Source: Haberlea rhodopensis
Lineage: Eukaryota > Streptophyta > Magnoliopsida > Lamiales > Gesneriaceae
Direction of reading: 5' to 3'
DNA length: 64,000 nucleotides
Assembly: GCA_907163345.1 (NCBI GenBank)
Contig: CAJQUN010000001.1
Span: forward strand, 5,580,001-5,644,000
Shown here: piece after piece, positions 21,466 to 33,829 of the stretch
Numbering within the stretch: position 1 is the first letter of the stretch
Layout: the number at the start of each line of letters is the position of its first letter
Translations under genes and position numbers: made by a program
Notes under the pieces: model-generated
Told to the model about the DNA's origin: nothing
What the model saw: the letters and a program-made list of their open reading frames with translations, nothing else
Database searches by the model: none

Positions 21466-24180
21466 TTGCGTCGAAAACTATTTTGGAATAATATCTTCAG
21501 AGCATTTAATGCATATCAAAGGCTAGTATGGAACGGATATTCAGAAATAAATATTACCATTGGATTCCTTGAACTATATAATGAAGACCCATTTATAAGA
21601 AAAAATGGTTGTTGGCAAACACAAGATAATTATCTTTCACTCATTATTGCTCAACCTCGCTTACAAAAGATATTTGCTTATTCCGAAGTAATTGTAAGGC
21701 ACCGCATGACATATCAGATCTTCAAAAGAGATCATTAGTGCCAACTGATTGTTGCAATTGGTTGCACAATAGCTCAAACTCTTTATTTATTTACATCTTT
21801 ATAAGAGCGAAATATCTGTAAAACTATTGTAATAGTTGTGATTGTGTGTCAAACTGATTTGTGTAGATTCAAGCTGTAAGAGTGACCTCAACTGTGGAGT
21901 TGCTAGGAGTTTAGGCCATATGTGTGGTATTAGCCTAAGTAGGTTGTATGCTGAAAAGTATAAACCAAATCTGTTAGTGGATCCTTCCTACAAAGGAAGA
22001 AGTGGAGACGTAGAGATACAAATAAATTGGTCAAGCTATTTGTATGCCAAATTACAAGATTTGATCAGTGGAAAAACCAAAGGATTTCAAGTTAAGATCA
22101 GCAGGATTATCGAATCAAGCTTAGGACTGACAAAAATCGAAACCAAGATAATTGCAAGTCGCATTTACTCTCTACCACATCTACAAAAATTGGCGGCGAA
22201 GGCTACTGTTGTGATTACTGAACCGCAACAGAAGAAAAAACATGCTGAGCAGCCTGGATCAAAAAGTAAAACTCCTACTGTCGACCTTGATGCATCAGCA
22301 TAGCCGACACCCAAGAAGATTAGAACTCAACTGGTTAAGAAGAAATCCTCGGCTGTTCCCAAGACAGCACCTGTTCACGTACCTGAAATAGCTTCTGCTC
22401 ATATAAAGCATAAGTCAGTCGAGCAGGGAAAACCCTCTTCTTCGCTGCCTAAACCAAGTCCAGCTCAGTACAATACGGCATCACTCCGTCAATCTTCTCC
22501 CTCGCCGCCGATTGCTCGGAGAAATATCAATGATACAATAGATGCAGCTCTCTTAGCAATAAAAGATTATGTTGTTGCGAAGGAACTTGTCTTTGACAAA
22601 TGGGCATATCGTAGAAGAAGAGTGCCTATGATTAAGCTGGAACCAAAGATGTCAACATTTATCAAGATTGAACAAGCAATTCTAGAGTTGACAGAGACTT
22701 CCAATATGGAAATGACAATAAAAAGGAAAGAGTTATACATTGCCAGACATACTGAGAATTGTTTCAATAACCTCATAAATCTGACGATCAACGCCTACGA
22801 CGGATCTGCACCACATGGGAGAAGACTCATACATTATCACTCCACTACAGAGCACACATTCAACTGCTCAGGATGAAACTACGGTACTCAGAGATGGGCT
22901 CAACATTATAGATTTAGGCTTTGTTCAAACAATCGATCGATTTGCTGGATCAATCAGTGAAGAATCAATTCTAACTGACGATGAAATTAATAAACTCATC
23001 GTTTACTTTTCTGAAGAGTTGGATGGACCAGCTGAGAATACAAAAGAAACAGATGTACTGACAGTTCCAATAAGCCAAGTTCAAGTGAAGGAGACTCATC
23101 CTATGGACTCTGCAGCAGAACCAACCATTGAGCAGAGTAAAGGAAAACCGGTTATGATTTTTGATGAACAGTCTATTAAGTAGTTCACTCCACCGGCTCC
23201 AATGTCGATTGCCCCTAATGAACGGATGATCATAGATGTCGAAGACATAAGGGATGCAGAACCGGTCATCTTTGATGTTGTAAAGAACATTTTGTTAGTA
23301 GAAGAGGAAGAGGAAACCGATCAATCTATGTTGTCGTCCTCTGCTGACCCTATATTTGAAGTTATCTCAACTAAGCAGACATGAACTGATGAGCAGATGG
23401 AGGAAGCTTCGAAACTTGCAATTGTTCCCTTCACTGCTTCAACTCCTCGATTTATTATCCCTCCATCCTTCTTGAAGTACATTCAGCAGATGCCGAGAAT
23501 CTTTCTCCAAAAAGCAAACAGAGACACTATGCTCCCTGCTGAGCTCTTAGGACATCACAAAGTGATTAACATGAGGCCGCTTATTCTGCAGACACTTCCA
23601 GTGTATACTTTTCCAGTACTACAGATCACTTGGACCACTGAGGATGAAAATGTCTCTTCTTCTAAATCTTCAGCAGAAGAAGAGGTAGAAGTAGAAGAAG
23701 AAGTAGAAGCATCCTTTTCTAATTCCTTGAAAATCTTGAAATACAAGTGAAAGATCTCACTGCTGCAGTATTTGTCATGGCTATGCAGATTCGAAGATTA
23801 GAATCTCATAGAGCGCAGCAGACTGAGATTGAGTTATCTTTTCAAAAATATCTAAAGGAAAATTTCAGCACCATCAAGCAAGAGATGACTGAACTATCCC
23901 TAAGAATGAAGAGATACGCCTCTACGACTCAGCAGGCTCTCATTGGAGCAGGAGAAAGCTCAATAAAGACCAATGAAATATTCAGTGCATGCCTGACAAA
24001 AATCGAAACTCATCTACTGGCTACTGAGAATGCTAACTCTCAGCAATTCACCATCATTGCAGAATAGTTATCTGAACTGGTGAATGTGGCTAAAACAATT
24101 CAATCAGCTAACCGAACAAGACAACCAAGCAGCTCTCACAAATATCGTAGATGACTTTGGCTATGATCAGTTCAAATGAA
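21466..24180 (+). pseudogene. Broken member of a repetitive lineage-type gene family (unknown function)
   Basis: Several plus-strand frames follow one another and read like one long protein split by stops (for example the TAG after DLDASA at about 22301-22303) and frameshifts. Visible parts: an N-terminal helical region with QINWSSYLYAKLQDLI and GFQVKISRIIESSLGL; a long Lys/Pro/Ser-rich linker; a block VFDKWAYRRRRVPMIKLEPK followed by TFIKIEQAILELTETSNMEM; an acidic linker; and a C-terminal coiled coil (LTAAVFVMAMQIRRLESHR to NFSTIKQEMTELSLRMKRY). From memory this layout resembles abundant unnamed proteins in Gesneriaceae genomes, probably carried by or derived from transposable elements. I assign no function. 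Confidence 0.5.
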
Positions 24181-25568
24181 ATGTTTATCGAGGGGGAAGA
24201 CAAGTAGAACCTAAGAAGAACTGGACAGAGTTTATCAGCTGTTGTACTTATATTTGTACATTTTTAAGAAGTATATGGATCGGTCGTTCAACAGGTTTAA
24301 TCGGTGAGCGGTGCTTGGTCCGGTTCGTTGACCTATAAAAATACCCTGCTAAAAAATCGTGGGAACAGGATTAAACAGGTTAAAAAAAAATTAATTTTTT
24401 TGTTAAAATTATAAATCATTTTTTAGAACAAAAATATATTATATATGATTTATTACTATTATTGTAATAATTACAAAATAATATTTTATGTATGTCTTTA
24501 TCAAAACAATTCCATATAATTTCATAAAGGTGTCTTGTAAAGTATAAATAAACATGTTTAGTTTCTTGTAAATTATAATAGATGTAAATCATTTCATAAA
24601 TTTTTAATATTTTCTTATAATTTTGGGAAATTGTTCTTTCTGGGCATTGCTTATTGTTTTTTGAGATGTTTTATTATTATTTTTTGGTATTGGACATTTG
24701 GTTTGATCTGATTTTTTAAGTTTGACATGTTATGTTGGTATAATGATATTTTTTTATTGCGAACAGCTCGAAACTATATCAAATACATGGTATATATATT
24801 TAATAAAAATTAAAATAGATATTACATAATCTGACGGCATCACTGGTCGAACCAGTGATTCAACTGATCGAACCTGTAACCAGTAAGTGCACCGTTTCAT
24901 GTACTGTCCGGTTTTGAAAACACTGTATAGAATTTTGTTGAGCTAATTTTGGATATTATAATTATATATTTGAAATTAATATGTATTGATGTAGGATTGA
25001 ACCATTGGCCTCCAACTTAGATGATTAACTTCCTACCACTAAAGTATAGAACCTTGTTGAGCTAATTCGATAATATAATTATATATACTAGCAGAAGATG
25101 TAACAACGTTGCATGTGTGTAACAAAAAAACTAAATATTCTATATTGACATATATAAATCAAAACTATCAAGAAAATGTATTCTATTACTTTCCAATAAT
25201 AATTTGGTATTATATTAATAGGGGAATAAAAAAACTTACGTTTTTAAATAAATCCTGCAAAATTGTAGCAACTATACAACAAATTTAATATAAAAAATGC
25301 CAAATAAACTCGTAATGAAGAAAAAGAAGAGGTAATACTTACTAAATAAAATACTACAAAACTGGAGCAATCTATGTAGTCCAACTGAAATGGGAGTTAA
25401 TGTTGTTTTCCGAATTGAAAAATTGTAGAATTTTGTACTTCTTTTTCCATTAGGTAGTTGTGCTTAACAAAATCATTTGATTATTCAAATTTGAATTTAC
25501 TTCACGTTATTTTATGATTGATCGGTGCGCATGCACGAGTACATTCAAAAAATTTGAGTGAATGTGCA
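24181..25568. other. Intergenic with a degenerate GGTTCAACCGGTT-type element
   Basis: From about 24278 to 24925 the sequence has CGGTCGTTCAACAGG, GGTCCGGTTCG, GGTCGAACCAGTG, and ends CCGGTTTTGAAAACACTG, wording typical of old plant hAT-type non-autonomous elements. I could not find matching terminal repeats or a target duplication. The remainder is AT-rich with no gene. Confidence 0.35.
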
Positions 25569-25569
25569 C

Positions 25570-25860
25570 TTTTTTTTTTTTTTAAGTTGGCAATAAGCCA
25601 CTAATTTTATTGATAATAGACTAAACAGTATAAGGGGATATTATACTATAACCCCTTGTAACATGAAACTTGAGTTATTACATCAAAGACTACAAAGTAG
25701 AATCATCACTAAACATAATACAATTATACCGAAATGATGAACCAATTCAGAATCTAAATTTGATTTTGTTCTTGCGTGATCTATCCCTGTCTTGGAGGAT
25801 GATACATTTGAACTCGTGAAACCTTCTTTGCTGCCTTCTCATTCTCATCGAGTGCAGGTG
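25570..25860 (-). pseudogene. Probable retroposed 3' end (poly-A tail, minus orientation)
   Basis: A run of 15 T at 25570-25584 is the poly-A tail of a minus-strand insert. Just inside it is AATAAA in the sense AATAAAATTAGTGGC. Further in, a minus frame ends in VSRVQMYHPPRQG and a stop. A polyadenylated tail, a poly-A signal and a coding end without introns fit a 5'-truncated LINE or a processed pseudogene. The parent gene is not recognised and target duplications are not clear. Confidence 0.4.
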
Positions 25861-27762
25861 CGTTTTATGTGCATATTAAAAATTTAATAGGCACATTAAT
25901 ACATATCATTTTTGACAAGCTTACATCGTTATTATATTATTTACAAATTTACAATATGAAATTATATAAAAAAAATTGGTGTTTGCGGTTTTACAATTCT
26001 TAAAATACATTAAAATTAGATCCTATGTGTATGATCTAACGTTTGCAGCTTTGCAAAAAGTTATAACCAGTGATACAAATGCAATTCAAAAATGAAAATG
26101 AAGTATTAATATTTGGTTTTATTTTAAGACACAAGATAATGAATTCGAAAAATGAAACCAAACATTAGCTCTGTGTTTCAGTAGGTTTTGTTATAGTATG
26201 AATTTATTAACGACTCATATTATTTCAAGAGAATTATATTACTACTAGAGGAATATCTAATATAAACAAGTAAATTAACTTAATAAAAATAGAAAAAATT
26301 ATCTAGAATTTTTATTCAATTAATTTTCGTACAAAAAAACTCAAGATATAAAAAATATTATTTCCTCCCTAAAAATGTTACAAAATCACAGATTTTGTCG
26401 TACTTTCTTTATCAAATATTTTAATCTTCCATATAGTATTATATTTTTTCCTGAAGTCATTATATAATAGTGTGTACTGTATATATAGTTAGAACCTAAT
26501 AAAATTTTCATACCAGTCCGAAGCAACGAGCAGAGGCGAATCTTGAACCTTTGTTTAGGGGACAAAAAATAATAATATAAAAAATGGAGGGCACAAAATT
26601 TTTAAGGTAGTCAAAATATAATTTTAGGGGTCTAAAATGTAAATTTTAAAAAAAAAATTAATAGAATTTTTTTGAGAGGTAGCCCAAAAAATTGGAGAAT
26701 TAAGAATGTTTAACAATAGTGCGCAATTTAGTGAAATATAGTATGCGACTTAGTAAAACTTAGTGCATCTTAAAGTGCCGCACGCGTACGCAATATGTCA
26801 GGTCGCAACCAGAACTCCAGTGCGTGCCTGGGTAGAAGGATATGCGAGTTAGTGTTTCAAAGAACCTAATGTTGACCATATTATTTTGTTTCCCTACAAA
26901 CAAATTGTAAGAAATATAGCAAATAAATCCAAAGATTTTCTTGTGTTATTGTGATGCAACATTCAACACTGTTCGAGTACTCGGGAATAATCTTAAGCAT
27001 AATGTTAAAGACAAATCAAGTAATAAATACTAAACAAATAGCATGGCAAACCTTTCTTGATTCTCGAATAAAAAAGAAGCTTATGTAGATCAACACAGAT
27101 ACCATGTGGCCACGGCAACATGCCAGAAGCATTGTTCTGGAAATTAAATCAAGATCTGGAAACATGCACTGTTATTTTTTCCAAGTAAAAAAAGCAAGTC
27201 ATTCATTTAATCCTCAATTAAACAAATGGACAATAAACCTATGCAGAGACATTAGATTAATCGATAATAGGTAGTTTACAGGTGTAACTTAAAAGAAGGG
27301 CCGATATACTCTACACAAGAAATAAGCAGAACCAGTTTTACTTGCCTTATGACCAAAAGTCCATTGCAAAGCAAGACTAAAACTTGGGTTTATCCATGTA
27401 TGTAACGTAATGTCGGCATTTCATACAAAAAAATACGGTGAGTTCGAGGTGTATCTGCTCGCAGAACAAATATGGTTTCCAGCATCATATTTTAAAAAAA
27501 AATCAGTTAGTAATGTCTTTATCTCGTTGATTTTGATCTTTTCTTCACTTGTTTGAGAAATCCATGGTGAAGCTGAAAGTGAAGCAAAGTGCTATAGATC
27601 CTTCGTAAACTGAATGGACCATGTCTCACGAGTTCATGGGTATTTACAGCTTTTGGTTTCATAAATCAAGCAACTGTCAAAATTTGTCAGTAAAGGACCA
27701 TGTCTCTTGATCCGCCCATCACCAACTCCCCGCGAGTGTTGCATTATGGAGCTCGAAGAGTT
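25861..27762. other. Intergenic and 3' flank of the PPR gene, no gene seen
   Basis: AT-rich DNA. At about 26519-26800 there are phrases such as GGAGGGCACAAAATTTTTAAGG and TAGTCAAAATATAATTTTAGGGG, which I associate with a common non-coding plant repeat. The last few hundred bases are likely the PPR gene's 3' untranslated region. No coding region is supported. Confidence 0.35.
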
Positions 27763-30029
27763 TTACCAGTAGTCTCCACACGAACACTTTCCGTGTATAA
27801 TATGATGAAACCTACTTTTATCTCTAATAAGCACTTCCCTGCCATAAACCTGAGATACAAACTTTGCAAAGTTATGGCAATCCACACAAATGCGTAGATT
27901 TTTCATCACACGTATAGGCTTTGTTTCAGATACATTGATCATTCCAAATGCCAAAGCTAGTTTCTCACTATGGCCTAGCAGAATTTTCTCTTTCTGCTCC
28001 TCATCCACGTCATATAAAACGGAGCTCAGATCAGGAATATAACCAGCTTCCTTTATCCTGTCCGATAAATCATTTACCTTATGGAAAACATCATCTTCTC
28101 TTGAATTAGATTGATTATTTGCATAAAATGTATGGATAGTCCGGCCAAACTCAATCCAGCTCTTTCCTGGCTCCTTCACCACTGCTTTTTCCTTCATCAG
28201 CTCTCTCAATTTTCTAACCTCATCCCACCTTCCACCACATGCATATAAATTACAAAGAACTACATAATTCCCGGCATTGTCAGGTTCTATTTCAAGAAGT
28301 CGATCACCAGCAATTTTTCCAACACCAACGTTCTGGTGAACTCTACAAGCACCTAAAAGTGAACTCCAAATAGCCGCATTTGGTTCAAAAGGCATCTTGT
28401 ATATGAACTGCAAGGCCTTGTCAACTAGGCCAGTGCGCCCAAGTAAGTCAACAACGCATCCGTAGTGCTCAATGCCAAGCTCAACCCCATCTTTCTCATT
28501 AGCCATGTCTTCAAAAAGTTTGAGGCCACGGTTTTCAATACCTCCATGGCTGCAACCAGACAATACAGTCAAAATAGTAGTACTGTCAGGTCTGATTTCA
28601 TTTTCTCTGTTCATAATAGTGTAAAGGTCTACCACAGCTTTACCAATCCCATGTTTACTGTAACCTGCTAGCATCGTATTCCAAGAGATAACCGTTCTTT
28701 CAGACATATTATCAAAGATCCTCCTAGCATATGTGAGGTTTCCACATTTTGAGTACATATCGATTAAAGAATTCTGAAGGACCACATAAAAGGATAGTTC
28801 AGATCGGAGGACATAGCTGTGAACTTGCCTTCCGTACTCGGATGCAGCAAGCCCAGATAATGCAGTTAAAATACTGGTATAAGTAACATAGTTTGACGTC
28901 ATTCCTTCTCTCTGAAGTGAACAGAAAAGGTCTAGTGCCTCTTTGTCAAGTCCCAATTGAGCATAACCTGAAATAAGAGCTGTGCAAGAAACAGAGTCTC
29001 TGTCAGGCAAATTGTCAAATATAATCTGGGCTGCATGTATTCTTCCAGCTTTGGCGTACAAGTCAAGAAGTGAGCTACCAACATGTATGTGGGACTCAAA
29101 TAGGCTCTTAACAGTAAGAGAGTGAATTTGCCTTCCGCATTCAAATTCAAATGAGCCAGTACAAGAGGCAAGCACCGTTGAAAAAGTGAACTCATTGGGA
29201 TTGGTACCTGCAGCCTTGGCATGTTACACAAGAACAAAAGAAATTTAAACATTATTTCATGTAAAACAAAACGAACGAAAAACATATATAAATACGATAA
29301 ATGACCAAAAATGTCATTGCTGACCAATTCAATTAAGCATGAAGCAAATAATGTAAAAAGCTCGTATTTACGTCAAAATGTTCAATGTCAAAATAAAGCA
29401 CTGCTTTTGACATATTCCAAAATGTATTTGAATGGATAAAACTTTTTGATGAGATAGAGATTCAACAAGGGACGTAGCATGTTAACGTGAGCAGTAGCAG
29501 ATAAAACATTCACTTTACAAAAGCACCTGAACACGTATCAGAAATCACCTGATCTTAGCATCTGAATGAAAAGGATGAAAGCTTCAGAGTAGAACCCACT
29601 TCTTGAATACCCAGAAATCATCGCAGTCCAAGAAACCACATTCCTCTCGGGCATTTCATCGAACACCTTTCTCGCATCACTCAAAACCTCACACTTCACG
29701 TAGAACACTATGAGTCTGGTTCTGAGATACAGGGGTGGAAGATAATGTGTTTTCATCATGTGGGCTTGCACCCTTTGGCCTCCTTTTAAGACCTTCTGGG
29801 TTATACATTCATTCAGTAAAGCATCGTACTCTTTGAACTTCATGTTAAGGCCCTGTCTGGACATTTCTTGTAACCCATGATTCAGGTGACCGTTGAATGG
29901 TGAAGTTTTTGAATTGGGCGGGGGAAGAGAAGAGCTAGGTTGATGGAGTGTGAAGGGTTTATTTCGGATGCGCAAAAGTGTTAGATGTTTGTGGAGATCG
30001 AAAGATTTTTGGTTTATAATTCTTAGCAT
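27763..30029 (-). CDS. DYW-class pentatricopeptide repeat protein (At3g13770-like)
   Basis: Exon 1 (30029-29549) and exon 2 (29207-27763) join across a 341-bp GT-AG intron to give 641 residues in frame. The ATG at 30029 is the only good start and opens a basic N-terminus (MLRIINQKSFDLHKHLTLLR) consistent with a mitochondrial presequence. A PLS-type PPR array follows, with motifs such as ARKVFDEMPERNVVSWTAMI, then E and E+ regions (EPGKSWIE). The C-terminal DYW deaminase domain has the zinc-binding HSEKLALAFG and CVDCH motifs, ending CSCGDYW. Such proteins bind organellar RNA and direct C-to-U editing, the DYW domain being the deaminase. The protein is very similar to Arabidopsis At3g13770. 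It appears intact. Confidence 0.94.
29208..29548 (-). other. Intron of the DYW PPR gene
   Basis: Starts GTGATTTCTG and ends GCTGCAG on the minus strand. Splicing joins MLRS-G to GTNPNEFTF and restores a continuous PPR motif. Many PPR genes lack introns, so this one is noteworthy. Confidence 0.88.
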
Positions 30030-30378
30030 ACTTTAAGGTTACACATGGTTTAGAAGAAGTTGCAAGATACACATAATTTATCTTACCGATTCTAAGCGTC
30101 CGAATCCCAACATATCTAATGTTCTTTAATACCTGAACCAAGAATTCTTGGATTATATTTTTTAGTCACACTAAATTTATTATCCTCATAAGACATCAAA
30201 ATTGAAAATGAGTCTGCTTAATTACCATTTTGTTTAAAGGATGTGATAAGTAATGTAAAGATTAAAAATTATGAAATAATTATAAAATTAATGTGATAAG
30301 TTAATGATATTTGGTTTGAGAATAAAATAGTTGATAAAATTTATTGTTTGGTATAATATCTAAAATACCATCGGCATA
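30030..30378. other. Short intergenic stretch between the PPR gene and the integrated virus
   Basis: It holds the PPR gene's upstream region and AT-rich DNA. A minus frame runs from the viral open reading frame into 30301-30378 but the sequence there departs from the viral copy at the other end of the integration, so I treat it as host or filler DNA. Confidence 0.45.
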
Positions 30379-31182
30379 TTGCATTTGAATTAATTTAGGA
30401 GATAAATCAATCCATTCATCGAAATAGGTTTTATAAATTTCTGGTAAAAATTTTTGCGTAGTGCCATATTTACCCCACCAATTTATAAACCAATTTGGAA
30501 TATCATGTTTATATACTTCAGTACAAATTTTAATAAACCATGAATGTCGTTTTCTATTGTTTTCATAGAAGAAGACTTTATGAAAGGCTTCAACATAGTC
30601 CCAATAATTATATTTAATCATCTGATTATTAGGAAAATCAAATTCTTTTTCCTTAAGAGGTGATATTCCCCATTCAGTTGGAGTTATGACTCGCTTAATA
30701 ATGATTTTACTAAAAGTAAAATTTTCCTTTTGTCCTAAAGGAAATCGCGTAATTTCGCATGAATTATTTATGAGTAATTGCTCATAATAATTTCGAGACT
30801 TATATGTCCCATAAGCAAATGATGCAGTGTCAATATACCTGCTCATAATCTTCCATGGTTCATTGCCCCATTTTAGATCAATATCTTCAAGGAAAAATAT
30901 GATTTCCTGAGAATCATTTTTGATAAAATTATGTGAATCTCCTTCATCGTTATTAACAATATTAGCATATGATGCTGTTGTTTATGTGTCAGGGATATTA
31001 CCCTCTCTCTGTTGTCTAAAAGCAAGGAATTCCTGATATAAAGGATCATGCTCTTGAGATAAATTCCTGGATATAAGCCTACGTGGTCCATGTTGAGCTA
31101 TAATATGCTCTGGATTTTGTCATCGGCCTCCTCGGCCACCCCTTCCTCTATAAGAGGAAGTTCCTCGAGAAGATTGACTCAT
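30379..31182 (-). pseudogene. Pararetrovirus ORF2, N-terminal part (unknown function)
   Basis: The start ATG at 31182 lies a few bases downstream of the end of ORF1. The first residues are Ser-rich, then an Arg/Gly block (YRGRGGRGGR). In-frame stops occur at 31122-31120 (TGA) and 30984-30982 (TAA). After them a longer frame begins with MSRYIDTASFAYGTYKSRN and has NYWDYVEAFHKVFFYENNR and GKYGTTQKFLPEIY. I do not recognise a domain. ORF2 of florendoviruses has no assigned role. The RG-rich start suggests nucleic-acid binding, as inference only. Confidence 0.75.
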
Positions 31183-31195
31183 ACCTGAAAATATT

Positions 31196-32670
31196 TCAAG
31201 CATTTAAATATTCACGAGTCAAAAAGTCTCGAAGAGAATTTTCTTCACCTTTTTTATATATGATATCGAAATCAAATGGAGCTAAATGAGCTTGCCAACG
31301 AGCAAACATTTGTTTAGAAACATCATGTTTAAAATCTTTATTAAACATAAATTTAGCTGACTTACAATCTGTTTTAATTATAAATTTTTGATTATATAAA
31401 TCATCTTGAAATTTTAAAATACATTTAATAATTGCAAGAACTTCTTTTGCTATAGTTGCATAATTTTTCTGACTGTCATTCCATTTGCCAGAATAAAATC
31501 TAATTAAAAATTCATTTTTTGAAATAGGATCTATTTGTTTCAATATACCTCCATAACCAATATCAGAGGCATCTGTCTCAATAATTTTATTCCAATTTGG
31601 ATTTGCTATCATTAAATAAGGTAAGTATTTTACCTTTTGCTTAATAGTTTGAACTGCCTTGGTATGTTCATCAGTCCAAGGTTTAGGAACCTTTTTAAGT
31701 CTATCATATAGGATAGCTGAATCTTGAGTTAAATTTTTATAATAAGAAGAAATATAATTTAGACTTCCTAAGAATCTCTGTAATTGAGTTTTATCAATTA
31801 TTTTATCTGGAAATTTATAAGCAAATTCTATGCTACGAGAAATAGGAATTATATTTCCTTTATTAATATTATGGCCTAAAATTCTTATCTCAGTTTGAAA
31901 TAAAGACATTTTAGGTTTAGATATGACTAAGCCATTTTGAATGATAATTTTCTTAAACATATCTAAATGTTTTATATGTAGCTCAATTGTTTTAGAGTAA
32001 ACTAAAATATCATCTATATAAACAATTATAAACTCACTATAAGGAGTAAAAATATCATTCATAATTTGTTGAAATTCAGAAGGTGCATTTTTTAAATCAA
32101 AAGGCATTACATTCCACTCATAATGTCCTATGGGAACATTAAAAGCAGTTTTATAAGTATCACTTTGATTGACTTGTATTTGCCAATATCCTGATTTCAG
32201 ATCAAATTTTGAAAATATGAGAGAATCATATAATCGATCTAATAAATCCTTTTTACTAGGGATTGGATGTCTTATCCATTTTAAGACTTTATTTAAGGGT
32301 TTATAATTTATAACTAATCTTGGTACTCCACGTTCTTGTTCACTCTTTTTATTAACATAAAAAGCAGTACAAGACCAAGGAGATTGAGAAGGCTTAATTA
32401 ACTTCTTCTGTAATAAGGATTCAATTTCCTTTTTACATAATTCTAAATATTCAGAGCTCATTTGACATGGTCGAGCTTTTGTAGGGATTAATTTTTCATT
32501 AAAATCATCCTCATAGGGTAAAGAGATAATATGCTTTTTTCGATTCCAAAAAGCATTGGATGATCACTACAAATTTCTAAGGAAAATTGTTGTGCTATTA
32601 ACTTAATTTTTTCCTGTAATCTAGGATTTTTTAACTGATCACTTATTGTGATTGTATTTATTTCAAATTT
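31196..32670 (-). pseudogene. Pararetrovirus reverse transcriptase - RNase H region
   Basis: The main frame (32461-31196) carries the RT core: VPRLVINYKPLNKV, HPIPSKKDLLDRL, FSKFDLKSGYWQIQV, the catalytic YIDDILVYS, and LGHNINKGNI. The RNase H part follows, with ETDASDIGYGGIL and IKTDCKSAKFMF. These residues place it in Caulimoviridae rather than Metaviridae, where integrase would follow; none does here. The frame ends SLRDFLTREYLNA, usual for the family. The N-terminal RT segment between 32461 and 32670 is in another frame, so this copy is broken. Confidence 0.9.
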
Positions 32671-33829
32671 TAAAAATTGTAATGGTAAATTTTATTTTGA
32701 ATATGATCGTCAATAATATTAATGTATCGTGGAGAAGGAGCATCAAGGAATTTAAGAAAGATTGTTTTTCCTTCAAATGTACCACGAATACCTAAATTAT
32801 CAATATATGTAATTGGGTATAATTGAGTAATAAATGGAGATCCAAGTATTACTTGATTAGTAATATCTTTAGCTAACAAAAGCTAGTTTTTATGCATGTT
32901 CGATTTATGCAAATAGAAATTTGAGGAAGTTTATATTGTATGTCCAATTTCTGTCCACCAGCATGGGATAGACTATTAGTTGTTTTGGTATAATATCTAG
33001 TAGGAATTAATCCTTCCTGAATAACATTTAAATCTGCACCACTATCAATAAGTGCTGTAAATGTTTTGGAAAAATGATTATCAATTAATAAGGTAATCTG
33101 AGTATACCATTTTTGAGCAACTAGAATTTCTAATGTTGCCAGAAAATCATGTTCGGGAGGTAATTGAAAATTATCTTTATCAGGAAATTTTGGAGATGCA
33201 ATTGAAGAATTAGAAATTTGATTATCTTCTAATTTAGAAATTCGAGTATCAAATAATTTATTTTCGTGTTGAAGAAATTTAATTTCTTGTTTAAGATTAT
33301 CAATCTCTATAAACAAATCATTGATTGATGTATGAGTATCATTGGATTGTCTTTGTCTTAGAAGCTTATAAACTTCTGTCATGGAATAAGGATTATTGGA
33401 ATTGTCAATAATATTCCGAGGAATATTATTAGATGTTGAAGTGGAAGGAATATCTTCCATTTGATCAATTAATTTATATATTAATTCAGGGTCTTTAACT
33501 AATTTGAGAAATTCTAATATATTGGTGTTAGTTAAAGTACTTATATTTAAATCCTGAAATTGTGATAATATTTTATAATGTAAATCATTTGATTCATCTG
33601 AAATAGTCTTAATACAGGGTTGTCCTATAGAACAAGGTTTACAACAATCTGTTTCTGAATGACTAGATTCATTCTCTAAAACCTGAAGATGTTTTGATTC
33701 ATCTGAATCATTCGAATCATAAGATGAGTCTGATGAATAATCAGAACTATCAGAAGAGTGTACTAAAATTGTATTAAGAGCATCCTTAATATTATCAGGA
33801 ATATCTAAAGTATTAATTTTTTCTTTCAT
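32670..33829 (-). pseudogene. Pararetrovirus aspartic protease region
   Basis: Two overlapping frames (33829-32873 and 32879-32670). The first has a Ser/Asp-rich start, a possible coiled coil (EIDNLKQEIKFLQHENKLF), and a retropepsin with the intact active-site motif ALIDSGADLNVI. The second holds the C-terminal flap/dimer part (QVILGSPFITQLYP). A stop and frame change between them near 32873-32880 separates the halves. In the virus this enzyme would cut the ORF1 polyprotein. Confidence 0.85.

Noticed and set aside
25570..25584. Poly-T run as a terminator
   Set aside because: In plant nuclear DNA with AATAAA just inside on the minus strand it is better explained as the poly-A tail of a retroposed insert.
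30301..30378. Extra viral ORF2 codons beyond the 41-bp repeat
   Set aside because: Sequence differs from the true ORF2 continuation at 37927 and below, so it is more likely host or filler DNA that happens to stay open.
31196..32461. Ty3-gypsy RT as an alternative reading
   Set aside because: No integrase follows, there are no LTRs, and movement and coat protein regions with a tRNA-Met primer site point to Caulimoviridae.
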